DNA from: Candidatus Woesearchaeota archaeon
GTDB taxonomy: Archaea; Nanobdellota; Nanobdellia; Woesearchaeales; UBA9642
Reading direction: 5' to 3'
Length of the DNA: 64,000 nucleotides
Assembly: GCA_026002815.1 (NCBI GenBank)
Contig: BPGB01000006.1
Span: 28,998-92,997, forward strand
Below are positions 7,699 to 16,249 of this stretch, piece by piece. Position 1 is the first letter of the stretch. Every line of letters begins with the position of its first letter. A program made the position numbers and the translations under genes. The notes under the pieces are model-generated. The model saw only the letters and a list, made by a program, of their open reading frames with translations. It was not told where the DNA came from and searched no databases.

Positions 7699-10600
7699 AT
7701 GAATTTTAGCGATAGTATTATGGAGTTAAGATATTCTTGGAAAAAGCAAGATGGTACACTCGAAACATGGGATGATATTGTTACGAGAGTAGTAGATAAT
7801 GTTTTTTCTGTGGTTGATTTTTCAAATAAAAAAGAAGCAACGGATGAATTAAAAAGAATTATGAGGGAAAGAAAATTTATTGCTGGTGGAAGATTCTTGG
7901 CACAGGCTGGTAGAGAATATCATCAGGTAAACAATTGTCTTGCGGGAGAAACAAGGTTTGTAACAAGGTATGGGTTAAAAACTTTAAAAGAAATGTCAGG
8001 AAAGAAAGTTACTCTTCTTTCAAACAATGGTGTATGGAAAGAAGCAGAGATAAAATCTTTTGGTATTCAGCAACTTTATAAAATCACTTTGTCTCGTGGG
8101 AAGGCTAAAAAAGTTTTCTATGCTACTGCTAATCATCGTTGGTTTATTGGAAAAAGTATATCTAAAAAAGAAAATAGAATTTTGCACAAAGAAGAAAGAA
8201 GTACTCTTCAATTGAAACATGGAGATATTTTGTATGAAGTATTTGGATATGGAATAAAGAGAAACAATTTATCTTTGAGTGGGATTCAGCATGGGATTGT
8301 TTTTGGAGATGGTTCGAGAGAAAGCGATATAAATAAATTTTCTTCATCTTTTATAAAACTATTTGGAGAAAAAAGAGATTTATCTAAATACTTTGAAGGT
8401 CATAATAAAATTGAGAAAGAAGATTGTACAATAATATATAACTTACCTAGAAATTATAAAGATTTTCCAGACATATCAAAACTTGATAGAAATTATCTTT
8501 ATGGATGGCTTTCTGGATATTTTTCTACTGACGGATGTGTAACAGATACAGGTACAGTTTTATTAGCATCTTCTAATTTGAAGAATCTTGAATTTGTAAA
8601 AGATGTATGTTCTGTTCTGGGAATAGGATATAATCCAATTAGAGAGCAATTTAGAATATCTAATTTAAATGGTATAAATTCTAAAATTTATTATCTTTCA
8701 ATTAATAGAAAATTTTTAGATGATAAATTTTTTATTTTAGAAAAACACAGACAAAGATATTTAATTAATTTATCAGAAAGAAATCTTTATTGGAAAGTAG
8801 AATCAGTAGAATCTACTGATAGAATAGAAGAAGTATATTGTGCTGTTGTACCAGAAACCCATTCTTTTGTTTTAGAGAATAATATTCTCACTGGTAATTG
8901 TTTCCTTTTGCGTGCAGAGGATACCAGAGAAGGATGGGGGGATTTATTGAGAAAAACGACTCTTGCCTTAATGAGTGGTGGTGGCATAGGTATTGATTAT
9001 AGTCAATTAAGACCAGAAGGAAGTCCTTTAAAAAGGAGTGGGGGACATTCGGCGGGAGCATTACCTCTTATGAAAGCGGTAAATGAAGTTGGTAGGGGGG
9101 TGATGGCTGGTGGAAAAAGGCGTTGCTTGCCAAAGGGTACACTTGTAGATACTGAAATTGGATTAATACCCATTGAAGAAGTTGAAATTGGTACAAAAGT
9201 AAAAACAGTAGCGGGTTATAAGAGAGTTACTGGAAAATTGAATCAAGGCATTCAAAAAACTATCAATATAAATACTGAAATGGGTTTTTTAGAATGTACT
9301 CCAAACCATAGGGTAGCAGTTTTTAATGCTATTGACAAATATATTTTCAAAAGAGCAGATGAATTAAAAGAAAAAGATAAATTGGTTTTCTTTCAAAATA
9401 TTTCAGAATTTAAAGAAAACGAAATTAAAATTATCATTAAGGGTAGAAATATAAAGATAGATAATGATATGGCATGGCTTTTGGGATATTTTTTTGAAAA
9501 TGGAAAATATTTCAATGCAAACAAAAATAATAAAGAAAAAATTGTAATATCATATTCAAATAATTTTCCCGATATAAAAGAAAGTATAATTAATATAATT
9601 GATAAATTTAAAGCAAATTATACAATAAATAATTATGAAGATTATTCAGATATAGAAATTTACTCCTCAATTTTAGTAGAATTTTTAAGTCAATTTAAGC
9701 AAGGGGAAAATATAATTATTCCAGAATTTATATTAAGAGGAAGCATTTCCATTCGTTCAAATTTTGTTGCGGGGATTTTTGATGCTGTTGGTCATTTTTT
9801 CATACCTATCCTTTTAGCAAGGGCTAATGAAATAAACTTTATTCTTCAAGTCCAAAATATTCTTTCTTCATTGGGTATATCTACTGTATTAAAAAGTAGA
9901 AAAACAAACAGGGGTTTAGAAGATGTATATGAAATCAAAATAAATAATCAAAAGCAATTATTAAAAGCAGAAAAACTCATATTTAAAAATTCTTTAAAAT
10001 ATAGACGCCCTCGTTTAAAAATGAAATCTTTCTATACTTTTCCATTTAGTCTTATAGAAAAATCAAACATACCAAAAATTTATTTTAAAAATAAAAATTT
10101 TGAATATAGTACAGAATATATAGAAAAGATACAAAAAAGAGAATTAGAAATTTTACCTGTTTCCGTTTTATCTATTGAAGAAGGAAGAAATGCAGAAACA
10201 TGGGATTTAGAAGTAGAGGGGGAAGAATTTATTACAAACGGTTTTGTTGTCCATAATTCGGCAATATGGGCTGGTTTAGCATGGAATCATGGTGATATAG
10301 AAAACTTTATTACAATGAAAAACTGGATTCCAGAAGTAAGAAAACTAAAAGAAAAAGATTTTGATTTCCCTGCTACAATGGATATGACTAATATATCCGT
10401 CATTTTAGATAAAGAATTTTTTAATGCGTATGAAAACGAAAATCATCCCCTTCATCAGAAAGCCCAAAATGTATACTGGAAAGTTATAGAGAGGATGACT
10501 AAAACTGGTGAACCAGCATTTAGTGTTGATTATGAAAATAAGAACGAATCATTAAGGAATGCCTGTACAGAAATTGTATCAGAGGATGATTCTGATGTAT

Positions 10601-11415
10601 GCTGTCTGGGTAGTATCAACATGGGAAGAATTGAAAGTTTGGAAGAAATGAAACTGGTAACAGAACTTGCACAATTATTTCTGATTGTTGGTACAGAATA
10701 CAGTGATGTCCCTTATGAAAAAGTTAAAGAAGTCAAAGAAAAAAATAGAAGGACAGGACTTGGCTTAATGGGATTACACGAATGGCTTATCAAACACGGT
10801 TACAGATATGAAGAAAACGATGAACTTGCACAATATCTTCAGGTTTGGAAAGATGTTTCTGATGAAAGTGCTAAAAAATGGGCAGATATTCTTAACTTTG
10901 CTACACCTATAAAAAAGCGTGCAATTGCCCCAAACGGTACAATTAGTATTGTTGGTGGACAAACTACGGGTGGAATAGAACCGATTTTTTCTCTTGCTTA
11001 CCAGAGAAGATACCTTACTCCTGATGGATGGAAAAAACAATATGTAGCAGATTTCGTGGCAGAAAGACTTTATAGAGAGGGTTATAACATTGATAAAATA
11101 GAAGATTCTTATGATTTATCAATTGATGTTGAAAGAAGAATAAGATTTCAAGCATTTGTGCAGAGATATGTAGATAATGCAATTTCTTCAACAATTAACT
11201 TACCTGCTTATGGACTTTTAGGAAACGATGATTTTCGTAAATTTGGGGAAATATTATATAAATATCTTCCCAATTTAAGAGGAATTACTACATATCCAGA
11301 CGGGGCTAGGGGTGGACAACCCTTAACCCAAGTAGATTTCAAATTTGCCCTTTCTAGACAGGGTGTAGTATTTGAAGGCAATGAAGAATGTGTAGAAGGT
11401 GTTTGTGGACTTTAA
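7699..11415 (+). CDS. nrdJ: Class II (B12-dependent) ribonucleotide reductase interrupted by two inteins
   Basis: The 1238-residue precursor would splice to about 539 residues that reduce ribonucleotides to deoxyribonucleotides. Extein blocks are residues 1-79, 401-475 and 854-1238. Diagnostic parts are GSPLKRSGGHSAGALPLM, SAIWAGLAWNHGDIENF, the active-site N954-x-C956-x-E958 (NACTEI), APNGTISIVGGQTTGG and the C-terminal redox pair CVEGVC. The radical-generating small subunit is absent nearby and the extein is compact, which together favour the cobalamin-dependent class. Intein 1 starts at the first disulfide Cys (C80). RBS AAGGGAG precedes the ATG. The host could be facultative or anaerobic, since class II enzymes do not need oxygen. 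Confidence 0.88.
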   Translation: MNFSDSIMELRYSWKKQDGTLETWDDIVTRVVDNVFSVVDFSNKKEATDELKRIMRERKFIAGGRFLAQAGREYHQVNNCLAGETRFVTRYGLKTLKEMSGKKVTLLSNNGVWKEAEIKSFGIQQLYKITLSRGKAKKVFYATANHRWFIGKSISKKENRILHKEERSTLQLKHGDILYEVFGYGIKRNNLSLSGIQHGIVFGDGSRESDINKFSSSFIKLFGEKRDLSKYFEGHNKIEKEDCTIIYNLPRNYKDFPDISKLDRNYLYGWLSGYFSTDGCVTDTGTVLLASSNLKNLEFVKDVCSVLGIGYNPIREQFRISNLNGINSKIYYLSINRKFLDDKFFILEKHRQRYLINLSERNLYWKVESVESTDRIEEVYCAVVPETHSFVLENNILTGNCFLLRAEDTREGWGDLLRKTTLALMSGGGIGIDYSQLRPEGSPLKRSGGHSAGALPLMKAVNEVGRGVMAGGKRRCLPKGTLVDTEIGLIPIEEVEIGTKVKTVAGYKRVTGKLNQGIQKTININTEMGFLECTPNHRVAVFNAIDKYIFKRADELKEKDKLVFFQNISEFKENEIKIIIKGRNIKIDNDMAWLLGYFFENGKYFNANKNNKEKIVISYSNNFPDIKESIINIIDKFKANYTINNYEDYSDIEIYSSILVEFLSQFKQGENIIIPEFILRGSISIRSNFVAGIFDAVGHFFIPILLARANEINFILQVQNILSSLGISTVLKSRKTNRGLEDVYEIKINNQKQLLKAEKLIFKNSLKYRRPRLKMKSFYTFPFSLIEKSNIPKIYFKNKNFEYSTEYIEKIQKRELEILPVSVLSIEEGRNAETWDLEVEGEEFITNGFVVHNSAIWAGLAWNHGDIENFITMKNWIPEVRKLKEKDFDFPATMDMTNISVILDKEFFNAYENENHPLHQKAQNVYWKVIERMTKTGEPAFSVDYENKNESLRNACTEIVSEDDSDVCCLGSINMGRIESLEEMKLVTELAQLFLIVGTEYSDVPYEKVKEVKEKNRRTGLGLMGLHEWLIKHGYRYEENDELAQYLQVWKDVSDESAKKWADILNFATPIKKRAIAPNGTISIVGGQTTGGIEPIFSLAYQRRYLTPDGWKKQYVADFVAERLYREGYNIDKIEDSYDLSIDVERRIRFQAFVQRYVDNAISSTINLPAYGLLGNDDFRKFGEILYKYLPNLRGITTYPDGARGGQPLTQVDFKFALSRQGVVFEGNEECVEGVCGL
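7936..8898 (+). mobile_element. Intein 1 with LAGLIDADG homing endonuclease (intact motifs)
   Basis: This covers residues 80-400 (321 aa) of the reductase precursor. It starts CLAGETRFV, has block B as TANHRWF, block F as VPETHSFVLENN, and ends LTGN before extein C401. Two LAGLIDADG helices are visible: QHGIVFGDG and LSGYFSTDG, both keeping the catalytic Asp. The penultimate residue is Gly in place of the usual His, which is tolerated in some inteins. It is inserted exactly at a conserved catalytic cysteine, the typical place for intein persistence. Splicing is inferred from motifs. Confidence 0.88.
9124..10257 (+). mobile_element. Intein 2 with degenerate LAGLIDADG endonuclease
   Basis: This covers residues 476-853 (378 aa). 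It starts CLPKGTLVDTEIG, has block B as CTPNHRVAVF, block F as ETWDLEVEGEEFITNGF and a canonical VVHN end before extein S854. The two LAGLIDADG helices read LLGYFFENG and VAGIFDAVG: the position that normally holds the catalytic Asp is Asn in one and Val in the other, so the endonuclease is probably inactive while the splicing blocks look intact. That pattern is expected of an intein late in its homing cycle. Confidence 0.87.
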
Positions 11416-11437
11416 GATATAATAAGGAAGGAATATT

Positions 11438-11866
11438 ATGATAAAAATAAAAATAAAGTATTTTAAAAAAGATACAAATAAATTGGAGAAAATAGATAAA
11501 GGTGATTGGATTGATTTATTTGTTTCGGAAGATATTGAGATGAATGCTGGTGAATTTCTATTGATACCACTTGGTGTAGCAATGGAATTACCAGAAGGAT
11601 ATGAAGCCCATGTAGCACCTAGAAGTAGTACATTTAAAAAATATGGATTAATTCAAGTTAATAGTATTGGCATTATTGATGAATCCTACAAGGGAGATGA
11701 TGACCAATGGTACTTTCCCGTCCTCGCTACACGAGATGTCAGCATTCCAAAAAATAGCCGTATTTGTCAATTTAGAATTATTGAAAAACAACCAGAAGTA
11801 GAATTTCAAGAAGTAGAATTTTTACAAAATAAAAATAGGGGTGGTTTCGGGAGTACTGGAATTTAG
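11438..11866 (+). CDS. dut: dUTPase
   Basis: This 142-residue trimeric dUTP pyrophosphatase would keep uracil out of phage DNA and feed dTMP synthesis. All five family motifs are present in order: WIDLF (motif 1), APRSST (2), [13 protein letters not shown] (3), RICQFRI (4) and RGGFGSTG (5, the P-loop-like tail that closes over the substrate). Its length is normal for the family. AAGGAAGG precedes the ATG, and the gene lies 22 bases after the ribonucleotide reductase. It is the last gene before a strong terminator, so it closes this nucleotide-metabolism operon. Confidence 0.93.
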   Translation: MIKIKIKYFKKDTNKLEKIDKGDWIDLFVSEDIEMNAGEFLLIPLGVAMELPEGYEAHVAPRSSTFKKYGLIQVNSIGIIDESYKGDDDQWYFPVLATRDVSIPKNSRICQFRIIEKQPEVEFQEVEFLQNKNRGGFGSTGI

Positions 11867-11870
11867 TATA

Positions 11871-11904
11871 AAAAAAGTCAAGAGTAAACCTCTTGACTTT
11901 TTTT
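11871..11904 (+). terminator. Strong terminator after dUTPase
   Basis: An 11-bp perfect stem (11874-11884 with 11890-11900), a 5-base loop and a T-run, with A-run on the other side. The descending arm doubles as the -35 of the next promoter. Confidence 0.88.
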
Positions 11905-11920
11905 ATAATATGGTTATAAT
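11893..11920 (+). promoter_or_regulatory. Promoter overlapping the dUTPase terminator
   Basis: TTGACT (11893-11898) lies in the 3' arm of the terminator and TATAAT (11915-11920) follows after 16 bp. It should restart transcription for the two zinc-protein genes. Confidence 0.65.
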
Positions 11921-11960
11921 ATATATATAAGTCATCTTATACTCGAAAGGAGTAAATAAC

Positions 11961-12137
11961 ATGAGTAATAAGAAGTGTATGTGGAAAACAAAAGAAGATA
12001 CAGATTATTTTTATATTTACTATGATACTTCTTGTGGTAAAAAAGTAGAAGAAGATGATATTTTATGTGACTTAGATGAATTTAAATATTGTCCGTTTTG
12101 TGGAAAACCTCTTGAAATATTACCAAAAGGAAATTGA
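11961..12137 (+). CDS. Small zinc-ribbon protein
   Basis: This 58-residue protein has an excellent ribosome site (GAAAGGAG) and its own promoter. It carries Cys at KKCMWK, TSCGKK and ILCDL and a classic C-terminal knuckle YCPFCGKPLE, so it very probably binds zinc. Such small ribbons are common in phages as nucleic-acid-binding or regulatory proteins. The stop codon is one base before the ATG of the next gene, whose ribosome site lies within this coding sequence, so the two are coupled. The specific role is unknown. Confidence 0.7.
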   Translation: MSNKKCMWKTKEDTDYFYIYYDTSCGKKVEEDDILCDLDEFKYCPFCGKPLEILPKGN

Positions 12138-12138
12138 G

Positions 12139-12582
12139 ATGTTTGAAATAGATTATGATTATTTTGAAGATTCTTTTGATAATGAATATTCTGATAAATC
12201 AAAAAAATTTTTAGATTCACTCGATATTGAAAATAAAAATGGTTATTTTGATTTGAAGGTAAATTTACCAGATGGGGAAACAAATATTTATAAATTGAGA
12301 TTAATTGTAAATGTTAATTATCTTCTAATGTATAAATGTCCCCACTGCGGATATGTAATAAGTGATTATATGAATGATGTTATTTCTAAATATTCGGAAG
12401 ATAACAGGAGAAAATTAGAAACTTCATGCAAATATATATTTGAGAAAATTGTTCAGCATCAAGAAAAATGTTTTCCTCTTTTAGATAATAAAAAAGCAAT
12501 ACAGGTTTTATTAAAAAATGACCAGAGTGATGTAGCAAAAGCAATTGCTGTATTGGCAAAAGTAATAATGGAAAAAAAATAA
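12139..12582 (+). CDS. Zinc-binding protein, unknown function
   Basis: This 147-residue protein starts MFEIDYDYFEDSF. I chose the ATG at 12139 because AAAAGG lies 9 bases upstream; an in-frame upstream start at 12076 would sit inside the preceding gene without a ribosome site. The N-terminus is acidic. A knuckle YKCPHCGYVI lies at ~residue 75, and HQEKCF at ~118 could supply further zinc ligands. The C-terminus is helical (AIQVLLKNDQSDVAKAIAVLAKV). It is the last plus-strand gene before the convergent late region. Function unknown. Confidence 0.6.
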   Translation: MFEIDYDYFEDSFDNEYSDKSKKFLDSLDIENKNGYFDLKVNLPDGETNIYKLRLIVNVNYLLMYKCPHCGYVISDYMNDVISKYSEDNRRKLETSCKYIFEKIVQHQEKCFPLLDNKKAIQVLLKNDQSDVAKAIAVLAKVIMEKK

Positions 12583-12594
12583 AAAAATAGTAAA

Positions 12595-12633
12595 AAAAAT
12601 AGGGTAGACTTTTTATAAATCTACCCTATTTTT
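12595..12633. terminator. Bidirectional terminator between convergent genes
   Basis: A 14-bp perfect stem (12595-12608 with 12620-12633), built on AGGGTAGA and flanked by A- and T-runs on both sides, ends the plus-strand replication region and the minus-strand late region, which meet here. Confidence 0.9.
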
Positions 12634-12636
12634 AAA

Positions 12637-13563
12637 TTAATTTAATTTATCAAAGAATAAAGAATTATCATATATAAGTGCTGACCAGAGATTATCATCC
12701 CCCTTTATCCAAACCCTTTTTTCGTTTTCAATATATATATCTACAAGTTTTATGATTTCATTTATTTGTCGTGTTTTTACAATTTTTCCATAAGGAATTT
12801 CTCTTGCATAAACAGGTTTTAAAACCTTGAGAGATATATTTGTTTGAATACTTTGCTCTGGTGTTTCAATTGAACTACCAGAAGTTTGTTCTTGATTTTC
12901 TTCTGGTTTTTGAATAGTTATTCCAGCGTATTTATATAAATCTTCTAATGAGCCATTAAAGTAATTTCCATCTAATTGCTTACTTTCAGCACCAAATTTT
13001 ATACCGTCAAGCCTGTCAGTAAATTGCCAAAAAGTCCATGTTTTCCATTTTGTAAGATTTTTGATATTTCTTTCCATAATTTCTTGACTTGTATAAGAAG
13101 CAATCCACAAATCTGTTTCGTATAATGGACTATTTGATGGAGCATATTTACTCCAAAAATAAGCACCAGTATAAATGATTAATTTTTTATCAGTTAAAGA
13201 TTTAAATTCTCTATAAAATTCAACTGCAAAATTGTGTGCATTACTGGGTACAGTACCCCAATATTCAAAATCAAGAACTGCTGGTAATTCCCCCGAATCT
13301 TCTTTTAGTAATGACCAGAAAAATTTTGCCTGTGTTTTAGGGCTTCTATCCCATGTCAGAAAATGATATGCACCCCTCAAAAGCCCTGCTCTTTTTGCAC
13401 TATCCCAATTATAAATAAAATCCCTATCCATAAAATCTCTTTGGGAAGCCTTGATAAAAGCAAATCTCACACCTTCTTCATAACTTTTATTAAAATTCAT
13501 TTTTTGTGGTGTACTTATATTGTCTTGCCAAAGAGATACATCTATACCTAATACATAACTCAT
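12637..13563 (-). CDS. Endolysin: GH25 muramidase with SH3-like C-terminus
   Basis: This 308-residue cell-wall hydrolase would cut the MurNAc-GlcNAc bond to release virions. The GH25 domain spans ~1-215: GIDVSLW with D8, FAFIKAS, GAYHF, catalytic D98 and E100 in VLDFEYW, and FWQFTDRLDG near the end. A Gln/Glu/Ser linker (~220-250) joins a ~55-residue C-terminal module (LKPVYAREIPYGK to DNLWSALIY) that looks like an SH3b wall-binding domain. No signal peptide is seen, so export depends on the holin. It is the last gene of the late region and stops just before the bidirectional terminator. Confidence 0.92.
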   Translation of the reverse strand: MSYVLGIDVSLWQDNISTPQKMNFNKSYEEGVRFAFIKASQRDFMDRDFIYNWDSAKRAGLLRGAYHFLTWDRSPKTQAKFFWSLLKEDSGELPAVLDFEYWGTVPSNAHNFAVEFYREFKSLTDKKLIIYTGAYFWSKYAPSNSPLYETDLWIASYTSQEIMERNIKNLTKWKTWTFWQFTDRLDGIKFGAESKQLDGNYFNGSLEDLYKYAGITIQKPEENQEQTSGSSIETPEQSIQTNISLKVLKPVYAREIPYGKIVKTRQINEIIKLVDIYIENEKRVWIKGDDNLWSALIYDNSLFFDKLN

Positions 13564-13578
13564 TATATTCGCTCCTTA

Positions 13579-14346
13579 TCATCCTAAACCATATACCGAT
13601 ATTGATGTGCCATTTGCAAAAGTACCAGAACTGTTAGTACCCATTCTTATTCTAGTAACAGCACTTGTGTTATTCCATGTACCAGAACTAATGTGCATCA
13701 TTAAAGAATTTCTTGCATAGAAAGTTGTCATACCGATTGCAGTCTTATAAGAATTAGTATCCCTATAATTGGGAATATAAATCATAAAAGGAACGGGATA
13801 TTCATCGGCATAAAGACTTGAACTCATCATTGCAGTATCTATAGCACCAAAATTATTATAAACTAGAAACCAATTAGTGGAAGGATACCATCTTAACCAG
13901 TCAACGCTAATATAATTTGCACTGTTATTATCTAAATTAAATTCAGTGGTTATACTTACTGCTGACGCCTGCCTATTTATTGACTTTGCACTACCTATAA
14001 TTAATAAATTATTGTATGTTTGGGGTACATTAAAATCAAAAATTCCAGAACCACTAAAAGTAGTAATTGTGCTGAATCTATTTCTTATAGTATTCATGCT
14101 ACCAGAAATAGAACTAGCATTGTTGTAATATCCATTAAGTGTATTATTAATGGAAGATATAGAACCAGAAATGGCACTTTGTAAATTTGAAATTGAACCA
14201 CTAACCCAATTAGACCATGTATCTATTTTAGTCATATTACTATTACTAGAACCAGCAATATCACTTACAAATGTAGAAAATAACTGATTGGAATCAGCAA
14301 TTAAATCATATAACTTTAATCCGAGTCTTGGTGTATTTGTGGGCAT
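13579..14346 (-). CDS. Tail-tip / receptor-binding protein, paralogue 1
   Basis: This 255-residue protein begins MPTNTPRLGLKLYDL and ends ISVYGLG. The N-terminal ~110 residues are helical, rich in SGSI repeats (trimeric coiled stalk), and the C-terminal ~145 residues form a beta domain that includes VPQTYNNLLIIGSAKS, YIPNYRDT and SSGTWNNTSAVTRIRM. The two genes upstream share this C-terminal pattern. Position between the tail hub and endolysin, and the stalk-plus-beta-domain plan, suggest a baseplate fibre that binds the host surface. AGGTGAG is the ribosome site. The receptor is unknown. Confidence 0.6.
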   Translation of the reverse strand: MPTNTPRLGLKLYDLIADSNQLFSTFVSDIAGSSNSNMTKIDTWSNWVSGSISNLQSAISGSISSINNTLNGYYNNASSISGSMNTIRNRFSTITTFSGSGIFDFNVPQTYNNLLIIGSAKSINRQASAVSITTEFNLDNNSANYISVDWLRWYPSTNWFLVYNNFGAIDTAMMSSSLYADEYPVPFMIYIPNYRDTNSYKTAIGMTTFYARNSLMMHISSGTWNNTSAVTRIRMGTNSSGTFANGTSISVYGLG

Positions 14347-14354
14347 ATCTCACC

Positions 14355-15140
14355 TCATTTCAATCCATAAAAACTTATTCTGCTATTATTAATAAATCCG
14401 ATTCTTTGAGAACCATAACCCAATCCAAACATTCTAATCCTAGTAATAGGACTATTGTTTCGCCATGTACCACCCTGAATACTAACTCTATAGGTAGATG
14501 GTGTAAAGAAGAAATTAAACCCAAAACCACTTTTAGGTGTATTAGACCTGTAATTAGGTACTATTGCAAAGATGGGGGTATAATTATCGGTATTGTATTG
14601 ATTACCTGCTACACTTCCAACCAAAACCTCACCCCTTGTATAGGGTGTAAAAAATGTTACTAATTGTCTTTGAAATTGGACTGAAACATAGTTTTGAACA
14701 CTTGCATCACCATTAAAATCAAGACCAACATCTACATTTGTATTTTCAAGACTCGATACACCTGCACCGCATTTAGCCATTCCCAAAATCAACAAATGAT
14801 TATATGTTTGGGGTACTTGAAAATCAATTGTCTGACAACCGCTTGCTACAAAATCATACAGTAATGAAATATCTAAATTTAATGAAGCCAAAGCACTTGC
14901 TTGATTTAAGATAGAAGCGGATAAAACATTTATAGAATTATTAATTGTATTTAAAGAACCCGTTATATTGTTTGCTAAATTCTGTATAGAACCCGTAATG
15001 CTTTGACTCCATTGACTAATTTTCACAGTATTTCCACTTAAAGAACCAGTTATATCATTTATTAATGTAGAAAAATTTAGAGATGAATCGGAAGTTAAAT
15101 TATATACTTTTAATCCTAAATTAGGTGTATTTGTAGGCAT
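14355..15140 (-). CDS. Tail-tip / receptor-binding protein, paralogue 2
   Basis: This 261-residue protein is paralogous to its downstream neighbour: MPTNTPNLGLKVYNL at the start, a stalk with repeated GSI/GSL units (GSIQNLANNITGSLNTINNS), VPQTYNHLLILGMAKC, VPNYRS, GGTWRNNSPITRIRM and a terminal ISFYGLK. The N-terminal module is nearly the same in both, so both probably dock to the same tail-tip partner, while the C-terminal beta domains have diverged as expected of receptor-binding heads. The spacing to the next gene is 8 bases and the ribosome site is AGGTGA. Confidence 0.6.
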   Translation of the reverse strand: MPTNTPNLGLKVYNLTSDSSLNFSTLINDITGSLSGNTVKISQWSQSITGSIQNLANNITGSLNTINNSINVLSASILNQASALASLNLDISLLYDFVASGCQTIDFQVPQTYNHLLILGMAKCGAGVSSLENTNVDVGLDFNGDASVQNYVSVQFQRQLVTFFTPYTRGEVLVGSVAGNQYNTDNYTPIFAIVPNYRSNTPKSGFGFNFFFTPSTYRVSIQGGTWRNNSPITRIRMFGLGYGSQRIGFINNSRISFYGLK

Positions 15141-15148
15141 GATTCACC

Positions 15149-16018
15149 TCACTTGATTCCATATAAAGTTAATTTTGAATTTTCACTAAATGTAACTGTT
15201 GTACCCGTATTCCTAATATAATTAGTAAAAGTCAAACGGTTTATAGCCGTTGTACTCATCCAAGTACCACCACACAAAACAATCCTAAATTCTGGTGGAT
15301 TAAGCGGAGAAGCACTTGTTTGGTATGTTATACCACCAGTAAAACTCATAACGGGTCTACCACTTAAAGTAATTGTGTCCCTGTAATTGGGAATAAAAAT
15401 AAAGACGGGAAAACCATTTCTTCTTACATTTGCTTGAATATCCATAGCATAAGGTATATCTCCAACGGTCATCCTGTCAGTATAACTACCAGAAAGATTT
15501 TCAATATAAAATGGAGATACAGTACTGTATGCCATATCATATCTTGCACTATAATAATTACTACCACTTGTAACACCATTCATGGCTACTTTCATATCTA
15601 CAGGTGAAGCAGATGTATTTTGCTTTCCCACCAGCCCAACAACAAATAAATGTTTATAAGTATTAGGAATACTCTGAAAATCATAGTTAGTTACTGAACC
15701 AGATTGAGTAGCAATCGGGACAAACCTATCCATCATAAGGTTAACCATGCTACCATTAACAGAAATAGAACCACCAATGCTATTTAATAAACTATTAAAT
15801 GTATTTTTATAAGTATTAAAATAAGAAAGAATATCCGCTAATCCTAGAAAGACATTGAAATCAAAATTATCAATATCTAGCATGGCACTTGTTAAAGTAC
15901 CTGCCAATAAATCACGATAACTTGAGAAACTTATATCTCCATCACGATTTATATCATAATTAAATAAATTTAAATTATATAATTGTTGAGTAAATTGAAG
16001 AGGGTTAATCGTTGTCAT
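15149..16018 (-). CDS. Tail-tip / receptor-binding protein, paralogue 3
   Basis: This 289-residue protein shares only the C-terminal beta domain with the two genes after it: IPNTYKHLFVVGLVGK, FIPNYRDT, LCGGTWMSTTAINRLTF and LTLYGIK. Its N-terminal ~110 residues differ (MTTINPLQFTQQLYNLNLF) and contain DINRDGDISFSS at ~residues 19-31, which resembles a calcium-binding DxNxDG loop of dockerin/EF-hand type, so metal-dependent folding or docking is possible. It overlaps the start of the 77-residue gene by 4 bases. Probably a second kind of tail-tip fibre with its own attachment module. Confidence 0.6.
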   Translation of the reverse strand: MTTINPLQFTQQLYNLNLFNYDINRDGDISFSSYRDLLAGTLTSAMLDIDNFDFNVFLGLADILSYFNTYKNTFNSLLNSIGGSISVNGSMVNLMMDRFVPIATQSGSVTNYDFQSIPNTYKHLFVVGLVGKQNTSASPVDMKVAMNGVTSGSNYYSARYDMAYSTVSPFYIENLSGSYTDRMTVGDIPYAMDIQANVRRNGFPVFIFIPNYRDTITLSGRPVMSFTGGITYQTSASPLNPPEFRIVLCGGTWMSTTAINRLTFTNYIRNTGTTVTFSENSKLTLYGIK

Positions 16019-16248
16019 GGTTGCGTATCCTTAAATACTACAAGAAAAGAAGAAGCATTGATATATGGATTTAAATCACTACCGCTAATTGCTGGTGGTA
16101 AACTTCCAGAATAAACATATAAAGAAGATAAGGTTTGATTATATAAGGTTGACATTAGTAAAGGGTCATAAAAAATAATACTTCCTGTTCTAATAATTGG
16201 TACATTATTATAAATATATATATTTTTTTCTACTACTAAACTATTCAT
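16015..16248 (-). CDS. Small structural-region protein, unknown
   Basis: This 77-residue protein begins MNSLVVEKNIYIYNNVP. It is beta-rich, with VYSGSLPPAISGSD in the middle and FLVVFKDTQP at the end, and no charged helix or membrane segment. It overlaps the next gene by 4 bases (ATGA type) and begins 1 base after the previous one, so all three are translated together. Size and position between the tail hub and tail-tip proteins suggest a small baseplate accessory, but I recognise no family. Confidence 0.5.
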   Translation of the reverse strand: MNSLVVEKNIYIYNNVPIIRTGSIIFYDPLLMSTLYNQTLSSLYVYSGSLPPAISGSDLNPYINASSFLVVFKDTQP

Positions 16249-16249
16249 A

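Noticed and set aside
12076..12138. Upstream start for the second zinc-binding protein
   Set aside because: It would overlap the small zinc-ribbon gene out of frame and has no ribosome site; the ATG at 12139 has AAAAGG at proper distance.
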